Shown here one piece after another: positions 1-6,239 of a DNA stretch of 11,961 bases. The stretch covers positions 1 to 11,961 of the forward strand of contig DAOVGO010000092.1 in NCBI GenBank assembly GCA_030672345.1. The letters are read 5' to 3'. Origin of the DNA: Methanosarcinales archaeon. Its GTDB lineage: Archaea > Halobacteriota > Methanosarcinia > Methanosarcinales > Methanogasteraceae. A model generated the notes under the pieces. That model did not search any database. It was given only the letters and a program-made list of their open reading frames with translations, and was not told where the DNA came from. The position numbers were made by a program, and so were the translations under genes. Each line of letters starts with the position of its first letter. The stretch's first letter is position 1.

Positions 1-55
1 TATGAATGCCTGTTCGAATTTCTCGCTGGTTTTTCTTCTCAGCTTCAGACTGAAT
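1..55. other. Left-edge sequence downstream of pstA
   Basis: These 55 bases follow the pstA stop codon. I see no start codon with a ribosome site on the minus strand and no terminator hairpin with a T-run. Whether another gene, such as a second pstB, follows cannot be judged from here. Confidence 0.4.
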
Positions 56-949
56 TTAACCAATCCGACTCCTCCATAGCAGCATTCTTGTTGCTGCATT
101 GATCAGCATCACGACGACGATCAGGACAAAGGCAGCTGCGAACCCGTTTGATGCAGGGATAAGGTGGGGGAACTCAAATGACCGGTACACCGTGATCGGA
201 AGCGCCGCTGTGAGATCCTGGAACGGATAGATCTTCATCCCGAATATCAGCCCTTCACGCGGGAGAACTTTAAATTCAGGCAGGAACTGGGTGTAGCCCG
301 CTGTCAGGATCACCACAGCAGACTCCTCTGCCGCCCGCCCGATCCCGAGAACCATGCCTGTGAGTATTCCTGTGAGCGCGAAAGGTACCGTTATGCGCCG
401 TACCGTGTCCCATTTCGATGCACCGAGCGCGTAACTCGCCTCCTCGAGTTCGAGAGGGACTGTGTCTATCGCGCCCTCTGCCGCACGCTCAATCACCGGC
501 AGTATCAGGATTGTGAGCGCGATCGTTCCTGCGATCAGCGAAAATCCGCCTGTTACGAACTTCATGTAGTAGACAAGAAATAATAGCCCGAAGATGCCAA
601 GAACAATAGAGGGCGTTCCTGCAAGCACATCGAGCAGGAATCCGAATGCACGCACAAGGATTCCGGGTTTTGCATACCTCTTGAGATACACCGCAGTTCC
701 GACAGCAAGCGGTGTTGCGAGCGCGGTTGAGAGGAGCGAGAGCAGGAGTGTTCCCGCGATTGCGTTAGCGATCCCGCCGCCAAGACCCGGGACATTGGAT
801 TCGGGTGTTATCAGGAAGTAGAGACTGAGACTCGGGAGCGCTTCAAGCGTGATTCGTCCGAGGATTCCGATTAGTGCGAGGAGGGTGATCGCTGCTGCGA
901 TGTACGAGATCGCTTTGAAGATATTTCCTTCGAGTGTTCGTTCGTTCAT
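56..949 (-). CDS. pstA: Phosphate ABC transporter permease PstA
   Basis: This is the second membrane subunit of the high-affinity phosphate importer PstSCAB; it pairs with PstC to form the channel. The 297-residue length is normal for the family. About six hydrophobic segments are visible, starting at residues 13-31. The permease EAA loop, which contacts the ATPase PstB, is clear at about residues 169-190 (EEASYALGASKWDTVRRITVP). The motif LAGTPSIVLGIFG (about 109-121) is typical of PstA/PstC. The start is the ATG at 949, with only weak purine-rich sequence before it and no clear ribosome site. The stop is TAA. The gene lies 156 nt after pstC, an unusually long gap inside a pst operon, and that gap holds a dispersed repeat. 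No pstB follows within the 55 nt left in the window; the only pstB seen is about 10 kb upstream. Identification is firm. Confidence 0.95.
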   Translation of the reverse strand: MNERTLEGNIFKAISYIAAAITLLALIGILGRITLEALPSLSLYFLITPESNVPGLGGGIANAIAGTLLLSLLSTALATPLAVGTAVYLKRYAKPGILVRAFGFLLDVLAGTPSIVLGIFGLLFLVYYMKFVTGGFSLIAGTIALTILILPVIERAAEGAIDTVPLELEEASYALGASKWDTVRRITVPFALTGILTGMVLGIGRAAEESAVVILTAGYTQFLPEFKVLPREGLIFGMKIYPFQDLTAALPITVYRSFEFPHLIPASNGFAAAFVLIVVVMLINAATRMLLWRSRIG

Positions 950-980
950 GATCTGTGCTGTAGTGTGTAAAAACCGCTGG

Positions 981-1058
981 ATTTAACCGCGGAGTGCGCA
1001 GAGGTTCGCAGAGCTTTTTTAATTGATCCTCCGCGTCCCTTCGCGTCCTCGGCTGTTT
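981..1058. repeat. Dispersed intergenic repeat of the 'GCGGAG...CGCAGAG' type in the pstC-pstA spacer
   Basis: Two 25-nt arms, at 989-1013 and 1029-1053, are imperfect inverted copies of each other (17 of 25 positions match when one is reverse-complemented). Each arm is built from short units resembling GCGGAGgaCGCGAAGG. The arms are separated by an AT-rich middle with a run of six T (1015-1020). From memory, this GC-rich purine unit (accidental translations look like NAEDAKGRG or SASSAVKS) is scattered between genes in many bacteria and some archaea; its origin is not settled. It accounts for most of the 156-nt gap between pstC and pstA and could form a hairpin in the transcript. I see no other copy in the window. 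Confidence 0.6.
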
Positions 1059-1105
1059 TATTTCTTGCTGCTGCCCTGTACAACACACTCGACGCGAGGC
1101 GGTCG

Positions 1106-2023
1106 TCACATTTGTTCATAATTTCCCCCGATCTTCCTTGCAGCAGCCACAAAGAGAATCTCCATCGCAAAGAGAACCGCTGCAATCCCGAAGAGCGCGC
1201 TCCTTGGCTCATCCATCGCACAGTAATAGCCGATGTCATTTAAGATCTTTGAGGTCATCGCATACCCGGTATCGAGCACCGATGACGGGATATGCTGGGA
1301 GTTTCCGAGTAGCATCACAATCGCCATTGTCTCGCCCATTGCACGCATCATCCCGAGGATCGTTGCTGCAAGGATGCCGCCTGATGCTGTTGGCACCACC
1401 ACCCTCCGTATCGTCTCCCAGTGGGTTGCTCCGAGCGCAAACGATGCTTCCTTGTACTCGTTTGGTACTGCATGCATCGCATCCTCTGAGAGCGCGATTA
1501 TCGTTGGGAGGATCATTACCGCAAGGATCGTTGATGCGAGAAGGACACCTGTTCCGCTGTTCGGGGATGGATCATGAAAAAACGGGATAAATCCGAGCGT
1601 GCCGCTTAAGAACGGGTCGATGCGATCCTGGAATATATTTTCGAGAACGAATAGCCCGAAGATGCCGTAGACGACAGATGGGATTCCGACAAGGAGTTCG
1701 ACCATCGGGCGCATGACTTTCGCCACGCGGGAAGGCGCGAACTCGGAAAGGAATATCGCTGTAAATACGCTCACCGGAACTGCAAGCAGGAGGGTTACAC
1801 CGGTCATCGCAAGCGTTCCGATGATAAAAATCCTGATGCCATAGACCTGCTCGGAATAACTCTATTTTGTTCCTGTGATAAAGCCCAAGCCCTCGCTCTC
1901 AAAGACCGGGAGCGCGGTATGAAAGATGAATGTGACGAAGAATATGGTGATTGCTGCGGTTGTGAGAACGCAGGTTAGAAGGAGCAGATGCGGTGCTTTT
2001 GACCGGAGTTCGTATAGGTTCAT
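1106..2023 (-). CDS. pstC: Phosphate ABC transporter permease PstC, interrupted by an in-frame amber codon
   Basis: This encodes the first membrane subunit of the phosphate importer. Read through, the gene has 305 codons, normal for PstC. It starts at the ATG at 2023 (MNLYELRSKAP), with a first transmembrane helix at about residues 12-36. Codon 54, at 1862-1864, is TAG. The reading frame is the same on both sides: GLGFITGTK-stop-SYSEQVYGIRIF. In relatives this spot is normally Trp (as in FLTGTEW), so a single TGG to TAG change explains it. Downstream the protein is intact, with the VGIPSVVYGIFGLF motif and the EAA loop (EASFALGATHWETIRR). An internal ATG at 1807 could give a shortened protein lacking the first helix. 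The ribosome site is weak; an upstream hairpin and T-run sit just before the start. TAG serves as a normal stop for three other genes here, so pyrrolysine readthrough has no support within the window. A nonsense mutation or sequence error is more likely. Confidence 0.85.
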
Positions 2024-2027
2024 CTTC

Positions 2028-2065
2028 AAAAAAAATGGTTGATTTGTGCCTTGATCAGGCACAAA
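2028..2065 (-). terminator. Hairpin plus T8 run between pstS and pstC (attenuator/terminator)
   Basis: On the minus strand a perfect 9-bp stem (TTTGTGCCT / AGGCACAAA, at 2057-2065 and 2043-2051) with a 5-nt loop begins 13 nt after the pstS stop. After a further 7 nt comes a run of eight T (2028-2035), and pstC starts 4 nt later. T-runs end transcription in archaea. A partial stop here would give much more pstS than pstCA transcript, which suits a binding protein needed in excess. Confidence 0.7.
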
Positions 2066-2078
2066 CCTTATGGACCAC

Positions 2079-3083
2079 TCACGCAAACTGGGTTATTGCG
2101 AAGTATCCGCACTCTTCGAAGTGGGTTGTTGCACCAGGGGACATCGCGAAGGTGATGAACGCCTGCTCCATCGAGTTTGGCTCGCCGTTTGTGATGTAGT
2201 TCAACGGGCGGGTCAGAGCGGTAACGTAGTTCTCACCGTCCTCATTCTTGAGTTCATCCTCGAGGTGATCTGCATCCACTTCTGCAGCAGGATACAGCTT
2301 ACCATCATCCAAGATACCGAGTATCTGGATATCACTTGCACCGTCTGCAAATCCGAAGTCAACGAAGCCCAGTGAAGTTGCATCACCCTGTACTGCTGCA
2401 AGCACACCGGCATTGCCCGTGTGACCCGTTATGCCATCGTTAATGGTCTTGTTGTCAAGGAATTTCCTGAAGGTATCCTCAGTGCCTGATTCCTCTGCTC
2501 GGTCGTAGAGTGTGGATACACCGGATACGTTACCTGCTGCACCGGTTATTGCACTTGGGTCATTATCCTCATATGCAGTGTTAAGCTCTCCACTGTCGAT
2601 ATCGCCATCGCCTACTACAGTTACGCCCGTACCTGCAATCACAACAACTGCGCTGCCGCCGATCTTGTGCGTCACGATGTTCGGGTACTTCTCCAGTTCA
2701 GGATCCTTTGGGTTTCTGGATGCCGCGCCGATGTCAACGATGTCCAGTCCGACTGATGATATGCCTGCGCCTGATCCGCCGCCCTGCACTGTGATCTTGA
2801 CGCCCTGATGTTCATCCATGTACGCTTCTGCGAGTAACTCTGATACCGGCTGCACGGTTGTGCTGCCCGCGATCAGAATTTCGGTCGAGGATGCTGATGC
2901 AAGCTCCCCGGTGTTCGATTGCTCGGATACATCTGATGAGAACGTTCCCATGATCGTTCCCACAGCCGCGGCACCTGTAATTGCCACGACGACGAGGACG
3001 AGCGTTGCCACGATAGGCGACACCGCACGAGTGTTCTCCCACATTCCTGCGAACAGGTTCTTGATTCTTGTTCCTATGTTCAT
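2079..3083 (-). CDS. pstS: Phosphate-binding protein PstS with archaeal pilin-type N-terminus
   Basis: This is the extracellular phosphate-binding subunit of the Pst importer, 334 residues. The binding fold starts near residue 68 and shows the usual ligand loops: AGSTT (72-76), GGGSGAG (101-107) and DIGAASR (117-123). The C-terminus has the family's RPLNYITNGEP segment. The N-terminus is unusual: residues 17-46 (NTRAVSPIVATLVLVV...) match the class III signal and hydrophobic helix of archaeal type IV pilins, where a prepilin peptidase cuts just before the helix. I see no lipobox Cys. The start ATG at 3083 has a strong AAGGAGG at 3093-3099, 9 nt upstream. Transcription probably begins near 3237 from a promoter shared in form with the phosphatase operon, leaving a leader of about 150 nt. 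pstC follows after an attenuator-like hairpin. The stop is TGA. Confidence 0.95.
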   Translation of the reverse strand: MNIGTRIKNLFAGMWENTRAVSPIVATLVLVVVAITGAAAVGTIMGTFSSDVSEQSNTGELASASSTEILIAGSTTVQPVSELLAEAYMDEHQGVKITVQGGGSGAGISSVGLDIVDIGAASRNPKDPELEKYPNIVTHKIGGSAVVVIAGTGVTVVGDGDIDSGELNTAYEDNDPSAITGAAGNVSGVSTLYDRAEESGTEDTFRKFLDNKTINDGITGHTGNAGVLAAVQGDATSLGFVDFGFADGASDIQILGILDDGKLYPAAEVDADHLEDELKNEDGENYVTALTRPLNYITNGEPNSMEQAFITFAMSPGATTHFEECGYFAITQFA

Positions 3084-3127
3084 ATTCTTGTTCCTCCTTG
3101 GTTGTTCGTGTGTTTTGTTCTTGTGAC

Positions 3128-3145
3128 AGAGTGAGCACTCACTCT
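3128..3145. repeat. Perfect 8-bp inverted repeat in the pstS leader
   Basis: The arms AGAGTGAG (3128-3135) and CTCACTCT (3138-3145) are perfect complements around a 2-nt centre. They lie about 30 nt upstream of the pstS ribosome site, within the predicted leader RNA. It could be a protein-binding dyad or an RNA hairpin once the central pairs open. A second short dyad (CCGGA/TCCGG) lies a little further upstream at about 3169-3185. Confidence 0.45.
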
Positions 3146-3234
3146 ATCAGTTTAGAGCGGGGCTTTTCCGGATCAGATCTCCGGGACTCCCCGGTTGCCT
3201 GCCAGATTACTCTGATGTGTGCTTGGAACTGCAT

Positions 3235-3307
3235 CTATATGAACTTTGTACAATGGATATATTTATACATGAAATACCTATAGTCAACACTATAATCTAT
3301 ATAGATT
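3235..3307 (-). promoter_or_regulatory. pstS promoter with candidate phosphate-starvation boxes (copy A)
   Basis: Read on the minus strand, the order is: the 14-bp perfect palindrome AATCTATATAGATT (3294-3307); the dyad TATAGT-GTTG-ACTATA (3280-3295) running into ACTATAGGTA; an archaeal TATA box, TATAAATAT (about 3258-3267); and the palindrome TTGTACAA (3246-3253). Transcription would begin about 25 nt below the TATA box, near 3237. Over 3235-3304 the region aligns without gaps to the phosphatase promoter at 8552-8621, with 54 of 70 bases identical. Palindromes upstream of the TATA box suit an activator; the TTGTACAA block between TATA box and start site could be an operator or an initiator-region element. 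The regulator's identity is unknown. Confidence 0.75.
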
Positions 3308-3660
3308 GACGTACCTGTGGTTGCAAGTGAAAACGTGGCACCCGGTTGTGTTTGGTTGCCCCCTACCAGAGAATGAAGGCAAGGCTCAGGGGCAGGGAAT
3401 TTATTAATTGTATCCATGGTAACAGAATCAGTTACTTCGGATGAACAAAGAAAAGGTCCGTCAAAGACGAAAAGCTACCTTCTATCATACCTGATAGTGC
3501 CTCTGACTGCCGGGACTAAAGGAGAATACACCGAGCACGAATTTATCATTGCAACGTTTTAACCCTGTCACCTTGCTTATTGGACGGCTCTAAACTATTA
3601 CAAAGATTCCAATCTTCATGCAATCATATCACGCTCGTATCCTGATTACAACGATCATGC
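3308..3660. other. Non-coding stretch between the 675-aa surface protein gene and the pstS promoter
   Basis: I find no convincing gene in these 353 nt. They hold several short perfect inverted repeats: CTATCA-TACC-TGATAG (3482-3497), GTAAC-N7-GTTAC (3419-3435) and CGTC-TTT-GACG (about 3459-3469). On the minus strand the last one sits inside an AAGGT/ACCTT outer stem followed by T-rich sequence (TTTTCTTTG), so it may end the surface-protein transcript. A 48-codon frame on the plus strand (3416-3562) has no ribosome site or suitably spaced TATA box. Confidence 0.4.
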
Positions 3661-5688
3661 TCACGTCCCCGGCTGAACCGGAGGACCGCTCTCCCTCAGC
3701 AGCAAGAACGCCAGCAGAAACCCTGAAAGCGCAACCAGAATCGCGACCAATGTGAGCGAAGTATCCGCAATGGTTGACGCCACCTTGCCTGCAGTCCCAA
3801 CAACCGGATCAAACCACTGCATACTCTCTTTGATCTGACGCGGGAGTCTGCCCGCTATGCCAGAGAGTTGTGGTGATGTGTGCAGCGTTGTTTGATTTGT
3901 TTGATTGCCATCTGACCTGTTCAGCAAAACCTGCTGCGATCTTTTGGACGCGGTTGGGTCATGGGTTGGTGTCGGTGTCGCTGTCGGTACCGCGGTCTTA
4001 TCGATACCAGTCTCCTCTGACCGGTTATCCGGCGTTACCCAGCCACCTGACGATGGATCCCAGACCTGCACCACACAGGCACCCGACTCCCAGAACGATG
4101 AGCGGACGATGCCTTCATAGTAGTTTCGAGCACGGAACAAAACCTCCGCATACGGAAGATCCAGTTCATCGAACCGGTCAGGACGTATCAGATAGGACGC
4201 CTCAAGGGATTTTCCCGGCGGCAGAAGAACGCCTTCCATCGTCAGGATATGTGAATCGTTGACCGCGTGGACTTCAAGGTCCCACTCACTGAGCGGCAGG
4301 CTACCGCCAACGATCCCCTCCTCTGCGCTGCCCTCGGCATACCCGGCATCCGCGGGCACGGTGTCTGTTAGATTGATCCATGCGGCACGGTCACCATCGT
4401 TTCGCACGTTAAGTGTAACCCGGTATTCGTCACCACCATCTGATTCTGCGACCGATTTGGTCAGATTGATGTCGGGTCCGTGAACCGTGATCGAGACGCC
4501 GCTCGATCCCCATGAAAAATTCTTCCCGTGAAAATTCGCTTCGGCAGACGGCGAATCGAATTCATACGCGCCTGGCTCTGCCGGATAGAGTTTGTAGCGT
4601 ATATGGTATGGGCAATCTTCGGATATGCATGTTGGAGAGCCTTTCTCATAAATCTCGGCGACCCTGAAGCCATCCGGGATAGTGGAATCTGTGATGTTGA
4701 GATCGTGAACAGGATAGAACCCGATGTTATAGATTGCAAGTTCCACAATGCTCCACTCACTCACGTTGTAGATCAGCGCTTCTGGCATACAGGAAACCAC
4801 CTCGCGTAGACTGTACTGATTCGATCTCACAAGATTGCACCGGCTCATATCGATCTCGTCATAGCAGACCGATTTTATCATCAGGAGCTCCGGGTCGGTG
4901 CAGGAGAGGTTCAATGAGTTGTTTGCCTCATGCCGTCCGCCCTTGATGTCAACCCCCTCAGCAAGTGCGGATATACTGTAGTTAATCTCATACGGAGAGG
5001 TTGTTCCATCCCATGCTGGTGCAATAACCGTGAAATTGATCGATTCCTTGTCATTTTTCTCCATGCACCCAAAATTCTTGGATATGACCTGATCATGGAA
5101 CTCCAAGCCATTGTAGCCCTTCAATTTTAGTTTTCCGATGTCCACTCGCAGTTTGACATTCTCTATCCATGCTTCACCCGTATTTCTAACATCGATCGTG
5201 ATCGTCTTCTCTTTTTCAGGAAGATACTGGTCCGAGGATACGTGAAGCTCACCGAAATCCTCGGATGTCGCATCGATATCGATATCAAGCTCAGGAAGTC
5301 CTCTGCGATAAAATGTAAGGTGCGCTGACGGGGTTTTATGCGAGTCTGTGGTTATATCGGTCAGTTCCACCTTTATTTCGGAATCCCAGTCGAACCAACG
5401 GTCATCAGACCGCAGGTTGGTGTGCAGGATATTTTTCCGCACATCCCCATCCTTCTCAATCGATATGGCTGATACATTCAGACTGGAATCGAAATCGTCA
5501 GCCCGCAGGGTGTAAACTTCGTCATTTGCCTCAAGCTCGCACGTCCCGCCCCATGCGATGCTTGCGCTGCCGCTTCCCACCCATTCGACATCAGTGCCGA
5601 GATCATCGTTACGGCATTCGTTTGCTGCAGAGAGTGCTGGTGTCAACAGCAGAAGCAGAGAAAATAGTACGATGGAAGTGAGTCTCAT
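3661..5688 (-). CDS. Secreted, membrane-anchored surface protein with Ig-like/DUF11-type domains
   Basis: This is a 675-residue cell-surface protein of unknown specific role. It has a signal peptide (about 1-22, MRLTSIVLFSLLLLLTPALSA), a beta-rich N-terminal region (24-130), a CARDB-like domain near 134-250 (ITIDVRNTGEAWIENVKL), a DUF11-like domain at about 406-506 (VTLNVRNDGDRAAWINLTD), a Thr/Pro-rich linker (565-584), and one transmembrane helix (644-664) with a short tail. At least ten N-glycosylation sequons are visible (NVS, NFT, NYS, NNS, NLS, NIT, NFS, NLT, NRS, NQT). The start at 5688 overlaps the upstream stop as ATGA, and a signal peptide follows it directly; a start at 5736 would put 16 odd residues before that signal. 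Translation is probably coupled to the 167-aa gene. Likely role, by context: a surface partner or scaffold for the secreted phosphatase. No catalytic motif is seen. The stop is TGA. Confidence 0.8.
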   Translation of the reverse strand: MRLTSIVLFSLLLLLTPALSAANECRNDDLGTDVEWVGSGSASIAWGGTCELEANDEVYTLRADDFDSSLNVSAISIEKDGDVRKNILHTNLRSDDRWFDWDSEIKVELTDITTDSHKTPSAHLTFYRRGLPELDIDIDATSEDFGELHVSSDQYLPEKEKTITIDVRNTGEAWIENVKLRVDIGKLKLKGYNGLEFHDQVISKNFGCMEKNDKESINFTVIAPAWDGTTSPYEINYSISALAEGVDIKGGRHEANNSLNLSCTDPELLMIKSVCYDEIDMSRCNLVRSNQYSLREVVSCMPEALIYNVSEWSIVELAIYNIGFYPVHDLNITDSTIPDGFRVAEIYEKGSPTCISEDCPYHIRYKLYPAEPGAYEFDSPSAEANFHGKNFSWGSSGVSITVHGPDINLTKSVAESDGGDEYRVTLNVRNDGDRAAWINLTDTVPADAGYAEGSAEEGIVGGSLPLSEWDLEVHAVNDSHILTMEGVLLPPGKSLEASYLIRPDRFDELDLPYAEVLFRARNYYEGIVRSSFWESGACVVQVWDPSSGGWVTPDNRSEETGIDKTAVPTATPTPTHDPTASKRSQQVLLNRSDGNQTNQTTLHTSPQLSGIAGRLPRQIKESMQWFDPVVGTAGKVASTIADTSLTLVAILVALSGFLLAFLLLRESGPPVQPGT

Positions 5689-6188
5689 CTTAATCTTCTG
5701 ACATAAACAAGAAGTGTGAGCATCAAACATACGCAACCGATGATGGCGATTCCGCTAGCCACCAATGGGACTGGTTTCTTCTCCACAGAAAATTCCACTG
5801 GTATCCTGACAGACGCTCCGATGCCAAGACCTGTTGACGCACCCGGAAAACCTGTGATAAGAATGCTTCCCGAATGATTCCCTTCTTCAAAGTCAGATGG
5901 GATAGCCATCGTGACATTGATCAATCTGCTCTCCTTCGGATTTAATGTGAATTCGGAAGCAGATAGTTCGGTTATATTCTCGAATGCCTCTGTTGCAACA
6001 ACGATCCTCTCAACCTCATCGCCTGTGTTGATGACGTAGAGACTCTTTGCTGATCCGTCACCTGCATCCAGAATCCCGTAATCGATTCTGTCCGGGGATG
6101 CGCCCACTCCTAATGCAGATGCTGTTTGTAGGGATGCAATAAGCGACAAAAAGGCTATTGTCAGCGTCAGGAAATCTTTTTTATTCAT
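5685..6188 (-). CDS. Small membrane-anchored Ig-like protein
   Basis: This is a 167-residue secreted protein of unknown function. It has a signal peptide (about 1-26, ending TASA), a beta-sandwich domain (28-135), a transmembrane helix (141-162) and a basic cytoplasmic tail (RRLR). The middle looks like the Ig-like folds of FixG C-termini or bacterial DUF916 proteins (GILDAGDGSAKSLYVINTGD, then NPKESRLINVTMAIP); this is pattern similarity only. The start at 6188 has AGGAGG about 8 nt upstream. The frame is open back to 6281, but that extension overlaps the end of the phosphatase gene and lacks a signal. The C-terminal domain of the phosphatase (about 631-739) has a similar layout (DFGMVGAG...IRIVNTGTRDVVV), so the two may share an ancestor or interact. 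Its stop overlaps the next start as ATGA. Confidence 0.8.
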   Translation of the reverse strand: MNKKDFLTLTIAFLSLIASLQTASALGVGASPDRIDYGILDAGDGSAKSLYVINTGDEVERIVVATEAFENITELSASEFTLNPKESRLINVTMAIPSDFEEGNHSGSILITGFPGASTGLGIGASVRIPVEFSVEKKPVPLVASGIAIIGCVCLMLTLLVYVRRLR

Positions 6189-6210
6189 TATTAATGCCTC
6201 CTTCTTCACG

Positions 6211-6239
6211 AAAAATAAGAGGGGACCTAAATCCCCTCT
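6211..6239 (-). terminator. Hairpin with T-tract overlapping the phosphatase stop codon
   Basis: On the minus strand the perfect 8-bp stem AGAGGGGA / TCCCCTCT (6232-6239 and 6218-6225) encloses a 6-nt loop that contains the TAG stop codon of the phosphatase gene. It is followed by TATTTTT (6211-6217). The next gene's ribosome site lies just beyond. It is likely a partial terminator or RNA-stability element giving more phosphatase transcript than downstream surface-protein transcript. Confidence 0.65.

Noticed and set aside
1075..1085. TTGTACAG on the minus strand upstream of pstA, like the TTGTACAA block
   Set aside because: Only one block is present, with no TATA box or AATCTATATAG nearby.
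1862..1864. Pyrrolysine coding by the pstC TAG
   Set aside because: TAG ends three other genes in the window and the position is normally Trp; nothing here indicates a pyrrolysine system.
3235..3417. 60-codon minus-strand frame running through the pstS promoter
   Set aside because: It covers the TATA box and palindromes conserved with the phosphatase promoter, and the peptide resembles nothing; the DNA conservation is better explained by regulation.
3416..3562. 48-codon plus-strand frame (begins MVTESVTSDEQRKG)
   Set aside because: It has no ribosome site, the nearest TATA-like sequence is only about 12 nt upstream, and it contains inverted repeats; it would be the only plus-strand gene.
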